A DNA stretch of 64,000 nt from Harmothoe impar (lineage: Eukaryota; Annelida; Polychaeta; Phyllodocida; Polynoidae). Each line of letters starts with the position of its first letter. The stretch's first letter is position 1. The stretch covers positions 67,321,534-67,385,533 of the forward strand of contig OX381719.1 in assembly GCA_947462335.1 (NCBI GenBank), in the 5' to 3' direction. Positions 40,671 to 52,703 of this stretch are shown piece by piece. A program made the translations under genes and the position numbers. The notes under the pieces are model-generated. The model worked only from the letters and a program-made list of their open reading frames with translations. It had not been told where the DNA came from and did not search any database.

Positions 40671-43136
40671 GAACCTTAAGTTCTACATATTCCCAGAAGA
40701 GGGGGGTACTATTCAGGGGTTCAGTCAGTACTGTACCCACCTGGTGTTACCTGATTGACCCCCGACCATGGATGCGCCCATGGCCTACCCCCTTGGAGCC
40801 TGATACATTTACTGTGGCTTTAGACGTGTGCAGGTGGCACTGTGTACACAATATGTAAGGATTACGGTAGGTATGGGTTAGGTCCTGGGGGTTAAGTCCA
40901 TGTGCCCCACTCCCCTAAAACAAGACTGATATCCCTAGGCTCCCTATACGCCCAACCTCTCAGTCACTAGTGCCAAACTAGTTAGTCATTTTTTGGCTCC
41001 CTATACGACCATCCTAGATTAGTGATTATTGTCAGGTTGGTCACTACTGACCAACCCACCTTAGTCTTTTTAGTTCCAGGGGAAGCCACTGAGTGGTCAA
41101 CACAGGTGGGCCCAACTAGTGGTATACAAATGCAACACACCAATGATGGACCTAGGTTAGCCACTACTGAATGACCCCTTGGTCACTTTTTGAATATAAC
41201 TTTGCTATTGTGACTAACACTCATATGACCAACCTGGGTTAGTCTGTACTGACTAACCCTTTCAACCTATGGATTTTCAGTGAACCCCAGGCCAGGTAAT
41301 TTTCCACTGGTATTTTCATTTGCGTAATTATGGCAGCTGAGGCATATATAACCCTTTCATACTTGACAGAGCTGAATGCAGCCAGTTGTAATTGTATTTC
41401 CAGGGCAGAGAGTATATCTACTGTGAAAAAACTTATTTTCAAGGGGTAAAATGTGTGCGAATGAGTGAAAATCTGCAAATTCACGGGTGTTTATTTCATA
41501 CTTAAGTATTTACAAATTTCGCAAATTTTTCATTTCCGCAAAAATCGCGAAATATATACCCAGCGAAATAAAGTACTTTCACAGTAGTCATGTAGTCACA
41601 GTAGTCACTCCGACTCTTAGAGCTGGGCAGCCCCGTTGCATTGACAATAGGTAAGGGTGTAATGGGTTAGGCGCCCCAAGCACAATGAAAATGTGAAGAT
41701 TTTCCACTTTTTTCTATAACTAGCTCAGTTATGGCTGCTGAGGCATATCAGCTTTCCAGACTTGGGCTAGCTGGATGCGACCACTTCTGTATGAAGGGTG
41801 GAAACTGCCTGAGCCTAAATCTGCATTCTGCATCTTCTCTGGCCCCTAACCATTGTTAGCCGGGGTAGGTCCTGACAGCGCAGTACAGGGAACCTATGCT
41901 CACTGTATTGATCGGAAGGACGCATCCACTTTTGTGTGTATACATCCCCAATGCATCCCCAATGGAATGTGATAAAGGCTCTCTTAAATGTAAGCTTGAT
42001 CTGTCTATTCTTACATAATATGACCGGTTGATTATCACTGGCTGAGAGTGAAGACAAATTCATGACAATATAAACCAAAACATAGTGAATCATTTTGATA
42101 CACGATGTTTAGTTATAGTCTGTATATTAAGGTTTGTTTGACTATCTGTAGGTGGCCTGTCCATGTGTGGGGGATGCAGTCTTTGAAAAAACATGCAGGA
42201 CAGTAGCAATGTCCACCTAAAATGCCACCAGTCCAGCAGATTCACAAGTGTAGCAGGACCGAATGTCCAGTCACATGTTGGGATTTTCTGAACTAGAAGA
42301 ATTTTGTTTGGCTTCGAAAGCTGAAACAGGTTTGTCAATATAATGTTTATGTCCATTTGGCCATAAAGGATTAGAAATGTTTTTTTTTATACTTAAAATG
42401 CATAAATTGGCATCATAGGCTCCTTCAATGAATACTCCTACAGATAGTACTAGGCCTATAACTATACTTTATACTACTAGCTGTATGCAGTATACAAGGG
42501 GTATGAAAAGCTTTGTTCTACGTGCCCGCTGTGGTATAAGTAGACTTAACTCACTAGATGTCTTCTTTATCTGTATTCAGTATGGGAATTATGGAGTAAT
42601 GCTGAGGCCAGTAAAGAGAAGCAGCCACAGAATTAATTAGGATATATTCCACAATCTGGTGGTGAATTATAAAGACTGTCATGGACCTGAGTGGAGTTGA
42701 AAGGTTTCTATCCTGGCTTAGTCCTAAAATGACTGACAAGTGCTTTGTGAGGCTTCTCTGGGAGTGGGAAAGGTTTGCCTCTGATGTAGTTATTTATATT
42801 ATATGTCTCCAGACACCCATTGTGGTATCCAAGCTGCGATAGCCATATGGAGATAACTGACAATACCCGTGCTGCCACCTTCTCTTAAAGCTAAGAACTA
42901 TATGGTTATAGTGGTTTACACTTTGCACTATTTGTGTTTGAGTAGTCTTGGCTTCCCGTTAGTAATGACAAGACAGTTTTTAAGGTCACTCCATTAAAGA
43001 ATGCATTTCTTGTCAAAGAATAAAAGAATTTGTCCAAGAATCTGTGGCTTTTTGAGGTTACATCATAACAATAAGTTTTAGATATACCGCTACAAAATCC
43101 TTCTCTGTATTCAGTGTGGGATGAGGCTGACCCTGG

Positions 43137-43421
43137 TAAGGCCAAACTTAAAAAAGGCTTGTTTTCAGTCAACTAACAGGGTCTAGCAAAACAGTGCCGG
43201 GTCCTTTTTTTGCAATTCCTGGGAAATGTAGCTATTTTCCAGTTTTTACGGTTTGTAAATCGAACATTATCGAGGATTTTAGAGTAAAATCTCTTAAATC
43301 AGGCCTAAAAATGTGAAAACCAAAAAAATGATTAATTTTAAAAATCAGCCTGTTGGGCCTAGCTTTCCAGACCATGTTGCCGTAAACCAACCTTTTAAAA
43401 TTTTTTAGCCTAAGGCAAAGG
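43137..43421 (+). repeat. MITE family 1, copy 4 (diverged)
   Basis: Begins TAAGGCCAAACTTAAAAAAG and ends with AACCAACCTTTTAAAA and TTTTTAGCCTAA. The interior is longer and more diverged than in the other copies. Confidence 0.55.
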
Positions 43422-43799
43422 CGCCACAGACATAACCATGGTGAGACCTTAGTAATTACCCAGACCACGAAGCTGTCTCTGGCTCCAAGACCTGGCTCAG
43501 TGTTAAAATGACTGACAAGCATATCACGTTCCTTTCTGAGAGAGAAAATGTTTTTCAACATGATGTACCTCTGATGATTGAATCTGCTGACAGCCATTCT
43601 GATTACCGAAGCAGAATATAGTTATATAGAATATAGTTTTTTTTAAATAGAATATTATGTTTTCCAAAGCACCTGCAGACCTAGGCCATTACTGTTTAGC
43701 TTTTGCATTGATTTGGTGTCATCGACATACAATGTAGAGAGCATAGCCACGTGGCAACAAAATCTATGTATCCAGAGTGGTAAGGACTCTTTCTCTGTG

Positions 43800-43940
43800 G
43801 CCAAAAGTTGAAAAGGTTTGTTATAGGTCACCCGACCAACCCTATCAAAACAGGGCCTATCCTACTATATTTTATGCAATTTTTTAAAGTTTTGTATTTT
43901 TACACTTTTTTGGGGGGTCAAATTTAGGTTTAGGGAGACT
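43800..43940 (+). repeat. MITE family 1, copy 5 (left half)
   Basis: Has the left inverted end and CCCTATCAAAACAGGGCC core and stops inside the T-rich interior; the right half is absent. Confidence 0.65.
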
Positions 43941-46420
43941 ACAGCCTGAGGATGGAGTTTTCTATCAATTCATCCTTTCACCACTGCAAATGAAATGATG
44001 TGGCCTGAAATTCAATTGAATCAACTCTACAGAGGGAGAAGGCAATTGACGATTGGAACCAGCTGTCTTTCCCAGGCATCTCGCTATTCCACCAGCACTC
44101 CTCCCTCCCTCCGTGACTATGTCCCAAGGTGGCTATTATGCCTTTGATCGCAGACCGCACATAAAATCCCAATTTACCCACAACTCTGAGTGGCCGGTGG
44201 AAGGGCTAACTGGCCGCTTAATACTCCCGGTATTGAGGGTGGCTTCACAGCATAAGGTGCCTGTAGGAAGTAGTGGTGGCTGCTATCAAGGCCTGCCACC
44301 AGGGGGCTGTCTGGTTGTGGGGGCAGCATGTGTGACACCCCCAGCAGACTTCAAAGACGGAGGTTACTTTAACCTGATTGGGCTGGTTCAGCCCACTGCA
44401 GTCTTTGATACAGGGTAACCTAATTTAGGAGGTGGAGACCTGATGTCCCGGTTTGCAGTTATCAAACACATACAGAGGTAGAAGGGCAAAGGTATGAATG
44501 GGACCTGTATGTCTTACTTGTAATGATGAAACTGGGTGATGGTCTGGATATCTTTAATACAGGGAGGCAATGTTCAATAAAGATGTTGATGGTAAAATTG
44601 GACCTGTACTACTGGTAGTAGGGACCCAGGAATCCGCTAGGTGCGCCCCTGTGCACAGTCCACCCAGCAGGTGGGTATTTTGGTGCAGCTAGCTATATAA
44701 GAAAAAGGTGAAACCCTATGAAGTTGTGAATGCTACCGGTTGCTACTTGGTATGTGATATTGTCCAAAATGTTGTTATATAGTGTTAAAGAATGGAAGCA
44801 AACAGAGGAAGCTCTCACCTGTTCCTAGGCCAAAACATTAAAATGATCATGATTGGGTCATTAAGACAATTTGTTTACTCTATACTTGCACCCACTGAGT
44901 TGATTTGCAGTGTATTAGGTGATCATGTTAAGAGGGTCTGTCAATCATGGCCCAGCCTGGTCAGTACTCCAGATGCCCTCCAAACCCCTTACATAACTAC
45001 TTCCCACTCACCAGCCTGACACAAATAGGCACCAACAGCTTTCAGATTGACTCCAAATCTAGATAGCAATTATATAGAAGATATACTGGGAAGAACTTGG
45101 TAGGTTTTGTTGACACATATCTGATGATTGCCTGGGTTCTATGATGGATAGAAAGAAAATTCCAAAAGATTTGCATTATATTTCTTATGTTCTACATAGA
45201 AGAAAATACATTGACTTTTTAATAATCCTGAATTTATTCTGGAGTCCCTACAGCCTGCGGGTGTACAACACCAATCTGTATCACTCCCGCCAATACGCCA
45301 GGGAAAAGCTATTCCTTTCCTCCATTGACTGTATCACTTATATTTATCTGCAAGACTGCAAAAGGGAAAATGTCGGTATAAAAGTATTTGAGGCTGCATA
45401 TAAGACATTCCTTTGACAATTACCCTCCATTTCCGAATGATCCATTGTACGCTGCATATTGCTTGACAAATGCTACTTTGGACCCCTAAAGGTAGATTGT
45501 GTTAGTTGTCAGAGCTCACCCTGCGTTGTACAGGTTCAATATTGTAGCGGCCTCGGGTTACCACTGACAATAGTCTGATATTACCTAATGGAGGACAAGG
45601 TGTAGATCAAGGCTTTCAGTCAGATGAAATGACTTCATAAGAAAAATGATAATCTTATAAATTGAGTTAATTTTAAAAGATGACCACAAATTAGATATGC
45701 GGCTAGTATATACTTTTGAAATTGTATTAGGCAGACCAATAACTGAATTATATTCAGATGGCCAAAATACTATCAACCATGCAATGAGGACTGACGGAAA
45801 GAACGTTGTGCTTTATTTAAATGAAGTCCAACAAGAGCTTTAACATAAGAACCTCATGTGAGACACAATCTATATCATGAGAACATAGCTGAAAGACATA
45901 GACGCCCCTGATCCTTCCCTAAAACATCACACAGTGTTGGTACCAACACCTCCCCCAAAATAACAAACAGTAGACACGTCATCCTACCACCAGCTATCTG
46001 TTACTACCTCTCACAAGAGGAGAGTTCCATTTCCCGTCAAGTGCGGGGATCCATTTCAGATTTGTCTTGAGAGATAAGGGTCCAAGGGCTTAGTGACCAT
46101 TAGTTTTTCAGGTTAGCATATTATTGGAGAGTGTAAAATAGATGACCAGCTGACTGTAGGGGGGGGGGGGGCTTGTGATGTAGTGCCTGTGCTACAATGT
46201 TGCCAAATCCTACTGGCCCCCAATGTGTCTCTGCTTATCACCGGAGTCTACATATGACATATTTCTAGTGGCCGTTGCCAAAGGCATAAAAATTTCATTG
46301 CAATGTAGAGGGAAATGCCGGTAAAAGTAATTGATATTTTTACACTATATATGTTACTAATTTTATATCAGTTTGGCTATTATGATAAGCCTGAATTTCA
46401 TTTTGCTGGGCACAGATCTC

Positions 46421-46468
46421 ACCCAGTCAAAGACGTCACCCGGTCAAAGACGTCACCCGGTCAAAGAC
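46421..46468 (+). repeat. 17-bp minisatellite
   Basis: Three units of ACCCGGTCAAAGACGTC (first unit with one change). Each carries a GACGTCA CRE-like box at the unit border. Confidence 0.8.
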
Positions 46469-46719
46469 TATCAACTTGTATTGATCTTGTGAGACACAGC
46501 CTTTACTTCCAGCAAGCAGATATACTGGTAGAGAGGCATAGTTCATTGTTGTGTCAAATAATATAATATTTTTTCTAATATATCGAACAAAATACTACTC
46601 AGCCATATCTAGCTTTCAACGGGGTGTTCTGCTTGCAGTGACACTGAGGATGTAGACACTATAAGTTATTCTGAATCACCCTTCGAATCACTCCTCTGTT
46701 TAGTCTGTTCGCTGTACTG

Positions 46720-46808
46720 CCGGAAGTGACGTGTTATCACCCTATGACCCCAAAGGCACCCAGGTGCCTTGGCCTCTTTGGAACACCAGTTCTCCTTCAC
46801 TGGTAAGT
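46720..46808 (+). promoter_or_regulatory. Presumed 5' promoter of LINE-C
   Basis: CCGGAAGTGACGTG joins an ETS site and a CRE. About 70 bases later ACTGGTAAGTTATT fits a 5' splice site, so the leader could be spliced. Both are sequence matches only. Confidence 0.4.
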
Positions 46809-46932
46809 TATTCGGATAACTATCTTTTATATTGTATTAGTTCATTGATTAGCTCATTGTCACTATTCTGCTAAATAGATTTAGATACATGCATCACACA
46901 GGATTCAGAAGAATCCATTGTTAACCCTGTCT

Positions 46933-47922
46933 ATGTGCAACTTTCAAGAACGGAGGCTTATTTCATTAATGGAAAGAGTTGACATTCTAGAAAATAAAGA
47001 GAAGAGGAAAAATGTTGTGATAGAGGGTATAAAGGAGAGTGACAACCTCAATCTGAGGGTGCAGCTTGATGACCTATTTAAAGACCTAAGAGTCAACTTC
47101 ACCTCGTCAGACACTGAAGCGTGTTACAGGCTGGGAGAGCGCAAGGAACACCAGAAAAGGCCTAGGCCTATAATGGTGCGTTTCGCAACAATCAGGCAGA
47201 AGCAACAGATATATGCGAATATAACCAACCTAAAACACAACAAGCAGAAGTGGGAATATACATCAATATGTGATGATCTCACCCCCCGTGAGCAAGAAGA
47301 GCGCAGAAATCTGCAAAACCTAGTAGGTTTCTGTAAATCAAAGGGAAAAGAGGCAAAACTCTCAGGCAATGGACTTGTGTTTGAGGGGAAGAGGTATTCA
47401 TATGAGCAAGTAAATGAACTTCCAAAAGGCTACAGGATGATTGACATCAAAACTGTATCAACTGACCAAGGAGTCATGTTTGGAAGCCATTTCAGCTATT
47501 TGGATCCCGAGTTCCAGTGTGAGATCACTCATGAAGATCAAGTTTACTCAAGTGCAGAAAGTTTGTATAGAGCGCAGCAAGCAGATATCTCTGGAGATAG
47601 TCAATTGGCGTACGAAATAAGTAATGCCAAAAATATTGAAGAGGTTCGTGAGTTGTCAACTCTCATCAAAAAATCACCAAAATGGGACAAAAAACAAAAA
47701 ATCAAAGCGATGACCCTAGCTCAAAAGCTAAAGTTCAATCAGCATGAGAACCTGAGGGGCTACCTAATCAAAACAAAGGGTGATATCATTGCTTGCTCCT
47801 TTGAGAAATTCTGGGGGTGTGGAATGGTGATCACACAAAGAAAATACATCAGGAAAAACTCTTTACCAGGGCAAAACCAACTCGGGTTATTGCTTCAATC
47901 CCTACGGGAAGAGTATAATTAA
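46933..47922 (+). CDS. LINE-C ORF1: coiled coil, RRM-like, C-terminal NADAR
   Basis: About 329 residues from the ATG at 46933 (an upstream in-frame TTG at 46918 is less likely). Residues 1-25 form a short coiled coil, 30-110 an ORF1p RRM-like core (NVVIEGIKES, YRLGE, RPRPIMVRF), typical of RNA-binding LINE ORF1 proteins. Residues about 175-325 match the NADAR family: FGSHFSYLDPEF, SSAESLYRAQQADISGD with the conserved Glu, KFNQHENLRGYL, FEKFWGCG and GQNQLGLLLQSLRE. NADAR enzymes are N-glycosidases acting on ADP-ribosylated or related nucleotides. Signature positions look intact. A NADAR tail on a LINE ORF1 is not a textbook arrangement. Confidence 0.75.
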   Translation: MCNFQERRLISLMERVDILENKEKRKNVVIEGIKESDNLNLRVQLDDLFKDLRVNFTSSDTEACYRLGERKEHQKRPRPIMVRFATIRQKQQIYANITNLKHNKQKWEYTSICDDLTPREQEERRNLQNLVGFCKSKGKEAKLSGNGLVFEGKRYSYEQVNELPKGYRMIDIKTVSTDQGVMFGSHFSYLDPEFQCEITHEDQVYSSAESLYRAQQADISGDSQLAYEISNAKNIEEVRELSTLIKKSPKWDKKQKIKAMTLAQKLKFNQHENLRGYLIKTKGDIIACSFEKFWGCGMVITQRKYIRKNSLPGQNQLGLLLQSLREEYN

Positions 47923-48070
47923 TTATGTCAAGTATGATTTATTATGTTGTCTATCTCAAACAATCAAAATACACACACTGATTAGAGCCTGTAGATTACA
48001 TATCTTCCCTTAGCGATAAACTTTAAATCGCCGGCCATTGTTTGTAAACAAGTCAACGTGTCTTGGATAC

Positions 48071-48150
48071 ACGTGCGCCTATGACGTAATCATAACATCA
48101 CGTGACGTCTGGGCGCCCGTTCATTGGTCGCTACCACGTTGCTATGGTTA
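48071..48150 (+). promoter_or_regulatory. CRE/E-box/CCAAT cluster before LINE-C ORF1b
   Basis: TACACGTGCG, TGACGTAA, TCACGTGACGTC, ATTGG and GTTGCTATGGTTA (RFX-like) lie within 80 bases, 115 bases upstream of the ATG at 48264. It could drive a separate transcript for the second and third ORFs. Confidence 0.4.
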
Positions 48151-48263
48151 AGAGTCCTTAGTAACGTGGAGCGCGTTATTTGAAGTTTGGACTCGTAGCG
48201 GACTGTCAAGTGAACGATTAAACTACTACAGACCATCAAAAAGGATCCATTAACCACGGAAGA

Positions 48264-48893
48264 ATGCATTTAAAGCAAATTCACGTCCACACAGATGGAC
48301 GGGAAGATCACGAGGGCTCTCTTCAATTTTTTATAGACAAAAAGTGTTCATTTTGGAATACTGAGGTCTTAGTTCATAACTGGCCAGGTGCAAGCATAGA
48401 AAAGTTATGTGACGAAGTCGACGATATAATAACTCAAAATCCACTGCCGGTCTATTACTTATCCGCAGGGATATTTGACATAATTAAGAAACTACCTGGT
48501 ACTGATGACTACTGCTTTATAACCCTGGACGAGGAGGATATCTGCGACACAATCATGGAAACCATTGAAGGGTCTGTAGAATACCTGAGAAACCGACATG
48601 CAAACACACTTATACACTTGACCAACATTACAGGGGTGGACATCCAAAAAACTTGTTCTCATTACGCTGGGCCAAGGCCCCAAAAGGTGCTAAATAACAT
48701 TGTTTGGATAATCAATGACTTCATAGAATCATTCAACATGGACTATGGCACGTCGACACCAGACATGGCGTCTGTGGTTCATACTGGAGTAAAACCTAAC
48801 TACAATCTGCTGAACGATAGCCCTAATGGTACCTTAGAGTGCCAAAAATACTGGGCTCAAGAACTCCTCCAGCACATGGAAACTCATTATTGA
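48264..48893 (+). CDS. LINE-C ORF1b: SGNH-hydrolase-like, probably inactive
   Basis: A 209-residue protein between ORF1 and ORF2. Its layout fits the SGNH/GDSL hydrolase fold found in ORF1 proteins of some CR1-type LINEs: a PGASIEKLCDEV segment (block II position), YYLSAGIFDII at the block III GxND position, and a late NDSPNGTL...YWAQEL stretch where an active enzyme has the Asp-His pair. The N-terminal GDS serine block is not visible and the terminal His appears replaced, so catalysis is doubtful. It may serve as a structural or nucleic-acid-binding module. The call is pattern-based. Confidence 0.5.
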   Translation: MHLKQIHVHTDGREDHEGSLQFFIDKKCSFWNTEVLVHNWPGASIEKLCDEVDDIITQNPLPVYYLSAGIFDIIKKLPGTDDYCFITLDEEDICDTIMETIEGSVEYLRNRHANTLIHLTNITGVDIQKTCSHYAGPRPQKVLNNIVWIINDFIESFNMDYGTSTPDMASVVHTGVKPNYNLLNDSPNGTLECQKYWAQELLQHMETHY

Positions 48894-49811
48894 GGTAACA
48901 TTAATATTTAGTTAATTTTGGAAAATATTTCTGAAAAAAACAAGCAAACAAAAAACAGTACCGGTATCATCATTGATTGACCCAGAATATTGTAGATTTG
49001 AGTCATTAAAATGTCCCCCTTGCTAGAGACATGAAGTGTATAGTGTATGGATTATATTTGATCTATGGCCATGACAAAAGTATGAAGAATAACACTGTTA
49101 ATTCCTCACTACCAGGACTACGGTGAAGAGACGAGTTGCTGGAGAGCAGTGTATGCTAACCTACATCCAGTCAGTCTCGAAAAGTGGGCGTGGCACCTTT
49201 GCTACCGGCCATCGAACCGGAGTTGAACATCTGCAACTGCAAGACCCTGGGGACCGTGAAGGAAACTAGACCTGCTTTGTACATCATATACTTATTAATT
49301 GTCCGTTGTTCAAATGTGTATTGATAATTCTATTCTGCTACAAGATGTAAACAGAAACATATAATTATTTATTATGCCTATAGCAGGTATAATTAGATAT
49401 AAAAACTAACCTGAATACATGATGGTATATTGTATTGAATTAGCTAACTTGTAATTTTTGAATATGAAGATTACAATTAGTATTATAATAATTTATTCAA
49501 CATAATAGCTATATAATTATTACGTAAACAACTATGTGAATTTGTGAAATATTACGAGTATAAACCCAAATAATATAATAATTCTGTACAACATTACAAT
49601 GAATTTTAGTCGACTGTAACTTATCCATCTCCTATTTATTTATATATAATGAGTCAACTAGAACGACACAGGTCGAGGTTTAGAATGGCTGTAGTTTTTA
49701 AGATAGTTTTTAAGGTTAATGTTTATTGTGTAGGAATATCTGTAGGGAATGTTGTGTATGATTGCTGTTTTTGGTCATGTGTAATGGGTCACAAACCTGA
49801 AATCTCACAAA

Positions 49812-52703
49812 ATGGATGACAAAGATAAACCAACGGTTTCAGAGCTAAACAACATGGATGGTGAGCATTACTTGCATTTGAATGCTAGAAGTATAAAAAA
49901 CAAAAAAACAATTGATGAGATGTTACTTAGGTTTACCGGTACTAATTTCAACTTTATTTCAATTTCTGAATCTTGGCTAACCAGCAACGATTGTACAAGC
50001 ACATATGATATTGGAGGGTATCACATGTATAGGGTTGATAGGTTATGGAAGGATGACCCAGCAAATCTATTACCTAAAGTGGGTGGAGGACTGTGCACTT
50101 ATATTAATGATTCTATACATTGCAATTCAGATGAATTAAGCTCACTTAACTTATCCTGCAAAGATCTGGAAAATCAATGTTTAGTACTCTTAGATGAGAA
50201 CAGAAAGTCTAGTGTAGTATGCACGGTATACAGACCGCCACAGGGTAATGTTGAAAAATTCTTTGAATTAATTGAACCGGTTATTCAAAAACTGGTTGTT
50301 AAGTCAAGAAAAAGACTATATTTGCTGGGTGATTTCAACTTAGACCTACTAGATCCTAAATTGAAAACCCAAACAACTAGATTAATTAACATGATGCTAC
50401 AATATGGGTTACTTAACTGGATCAAAGAGCCAACTAGGTACTCAGACAAAGAGTCATGTCTGGATCTAATTTTCACCAATGATATGTATATGGATTATTC
50501 CACAGTAATACCGTTTGATCTTAGTGACCACTGTATTGTAGCTGGTACAATTGATAAGCCAATACAAACAAAAGAGAAAACCAAGTTCAATGGCAGGTCG
50601 ATGAAAAAATATGATGGTGAAAAATTAGTTAAGGACTTTTTGGCCTTGAGCTGGGATACTTATTATTTGTGTGAAGATCCAGAGCAACTATGGGACTTTT
50701 ACATTAATGGTATCCTAGGAATTCTTGACAAAATGTGCCCTTTTAAAAACTTCACTATCACCAAGCCAAAGGAAGAATGGGTAGATGCACAGCTTTTGGA
50801 ACAAATAGCAGATAAAGATAGATTATTAGCTAGATCATATAAAACAAAAAAATTAATTGATAAAGAAATAGCTCATGATGCAAGAGAGAAAATTAGTATT
50901 GATGTTCATACGTCAAGAGAGAAATTTATTAATCAGCTAACAGAGGAGTGTAAAAACGATCCCAATAGGTTTTGGCGAGAAATATCAAAATTATTACCTT
51001 CTAAAAAATCAAAGAATTCTACTGTTAGTCTTTTAGATGATGATGGTGTGGATGTTCCTGAGCAAGATACACCTGATTACATAAACAGTTATTTTACAAA
51101 TATAGGAAAAAAATTGGCTGAGAATCTGAATGATCCTTGGTCATTTGATGGTGATATCAACTTGGAAAGCTCCATATCCTCAATATCAACTAATTCAGAC
51201 GAAATTTCAGAATTCATCAATGATATAGCAATTTCAAAATCATCAGCCATTAAGGGAGTTAATTCGAACATTTTAAAACTAATTTTTCAATCAACAAAAA
51301 ATCAATTGGTGCATCTATTCAACTGTTCATTTAACACTGGCTTGGTTCCTACCGATTGGAAATCAGCCACTATTATCCCAATTCATAAGGGTGGAGATAG
51401 AAGGCAAGTCTCAAATTATAGGCCAATTTCATTACTTGCCCTACCAGGGAAAATTCTGGAAAAGGTAGTTCACAAGAATTTAATGGCTTATCTTGAAAGT
51501 AATGATTTACTATCACAATTTCAGTACGGGTACAGGAAAAACATGTCAACAATTTCATCAGTAGGAGCGATAACAGATGACATATTGGGGAATAAAAATG
51601 TGGGGATAGATACTATAGCAACCTTTTTCGACCTCAAAAAAGCTTTTGACACCGTAGACCACGAAATATTAATAAATAAAATGCAATATTTGGGGATTAA
51701 AGGGGACATACTAAATTGGACTAAAAATTATCTTTCGGATAGAACTCAAAAAACTAGTGTTAATGGAAAACTGTCACAAAATCTTAAAGTTACATGTGGA
51801 GTACCTCAAGGTTCTATCTTGGGCCCACTTCTATTTTTAATCTATATAAACGACGCTCGTGCTGATGAAATTGGGGCTTCCATCAGTCTTTTTGCTGATG
51901 ACACGGTGATATATGTCTCTGACAAAAATCCAGATATGGCTGTAGAAAAATTGCAAAAATGTATTAATAACTTTGTATTGTGGTGTAGGAAAAATAGGCT
52001 CACTGTCAACATTGGGAAAACAAAATTCATGGGTTTTGGTGGAAAAAAATGTTTCAAAAATGTAGATTTATTAATTGAGGGAGTTAAATTAAAAAGAGTT
52101 TTTAGCTACAAATATCTGGGTATTATTCTGGATCCTAGGTTAAATTATGAAATTTTTATGAAAAACCAAATGAGGACAGTGGCCTACAGAACCTACCAAC
52201 TAACTAAGATTGCTAGATTTCTAAGTAAGGAAAGTCTCCTTAATATTTATAGGGTATACATAATGCCAATTTATGATTATGGAGACATCTTATATGTAAA
52301 GTCAGCAAGTACACTGTTATCTAAGATGCAAAGGACACAAAACAGAGTCCTAAAGGTCTGTCTAAAATTACCAATGCGAGTACCTACTGATGTAATACAT
52401 GCAAAAGCCAAGGTTAACTATCTATCTGACAGAAGACTATCACATGTTTACATTGAGGGACATAAGAGATCTCATAGAGAATTATACATTAAGCATGTGG
52501 TAAAAAGTACTCGGAGTTCTGACGGTATATTATTGAGAAATAAGCTACCGCATTGTGAATCATACAAAAGAAGTCTTGAATATACGGTATCCACCTTATG
52601 GAATAGTCTTGAGCCTGACAAAAGAAATGTGAGAGATAAGCTTGCTTTTAAATTCCTCCTAAAAAAGGAACTGAAGCAGCTAATCCCAATTAATAAGGAC
52701 TAG
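49812..52703 (+). CDS. LINE-C ORF2: APE endonuclease and reverse transcriptase
   Basis: An intact 963-residue protein. Endonuclease in residues 1-255: HLNARSIKNK, SISESWL with the catalytic Glu, TVYRPPQG, LGDFNLDLLD and the SDH motif in DLSDHCIV. Reverse transcriptase about 500-780: RPISLLALPGKILEKVV near 537, FFDLKKAFDTVDHE near 605, CGVPQGSILGPLLF near 661 and catalytic FADD near 692. Style again CR1/L2/Jockey-like, but clearly different in sequence from LINE-A and LINE-B. Completeness suggests recent activity. Confidence 0.93.
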   Translation: MDDKDKPTVSELNNMDGEHYLHLNARSIKNKKTIDEMLLRFTGTNFNFISISESWLTSNDCTSTYDIGGYHMYRVDRLWKDDPANLLPKVGGGLCTYINDSIHCNSDELSSLNLSCKDLENQCLVLLDENRKSSVVCTVYRPPQGNVEKFFELIEPVIQKLVVKSRKRLYLLGDFNLDLLDPKLKTQTTRLINMMLQYGLLNWIKEPTRYSDKESCLDLIFTNDMYMDYSTVIPFDLSDHCIVAGTIDKPIQTKEKTKFNGRSMKKYDGEKLVKDFLALSWDTYYLCEDPEQLWDFYINGILGILDKMCPFKNFTITKPKEEWVDAQLLEQIADKDRLLARSYKTKKLIDKEIAHDAREKISIDVHTSREKFINQLTEECKNDPNRFWREISKLLPSKKSKNSTVSLLDDDGVDVPEQDTPDYINSYFTNIGKKLAENLNDPWSFDGDINLESSISSISTNSDEISEFINDIAISKSSAIKGVNSNILKLIFQSTKNQLVHLFNCSFNTGLVPTDWKSATIIPIHKGGDRRQVSNYRPISLLALPGKILEKVVHKNLMAYLESNDLLSQFQYGYRKNMSTISSVGAITDDILGNKNVGIDTIATFFDLKKAFDTVDHEILINKMQYLGIKGDILNWTKNYLSDRTQKTSVNGKLSQNLKVTCGVPQGSILGPLLFLIYINDARADEIGASISLFADDTVIYVSDKNPDMAVEKLQKCINNFVLWCRKNRLTVNIGKTKFMGFGGKKCFKNVDLLIEGVKLKRVFSYKYLGIILDPRLNYEIFMKNQMRTVAYRTYQLTKIARFLSKESLLNIYRVYIMPIYDYGDILYVKSASTLLSKMQRTQNRVLKVCLKLPMRVPTDVIHAKAKVNYLSDRRLSHVYIEGHKRSHRELYIKHVVKSTRSSDGILLRNKLPHCESYKRSLEYTVSTLWNSLEPDKRNVRDKLAFKFLLKKELKQLIPINKD

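Larger units (their letters stand above)
38841..46600. other. Gene-poor host DNA with scattered repeats
   Basis: No coding region is supported; frames such as 44053-44418 and 43232-43597 show no domain or repeatable coding signature. Contents are the minisatellites and MITE copies listed separately, three CTCF-like motifs, one G run at 46160, and ordinary AT-rich sequence. Confidence 0.65.

Noticed and set aside
44053..44418. 121-codon plus-strand ORF as a host gene
   Set aside because: No domain, splice context or coding pattern; it overlaps repeat-like sequence.
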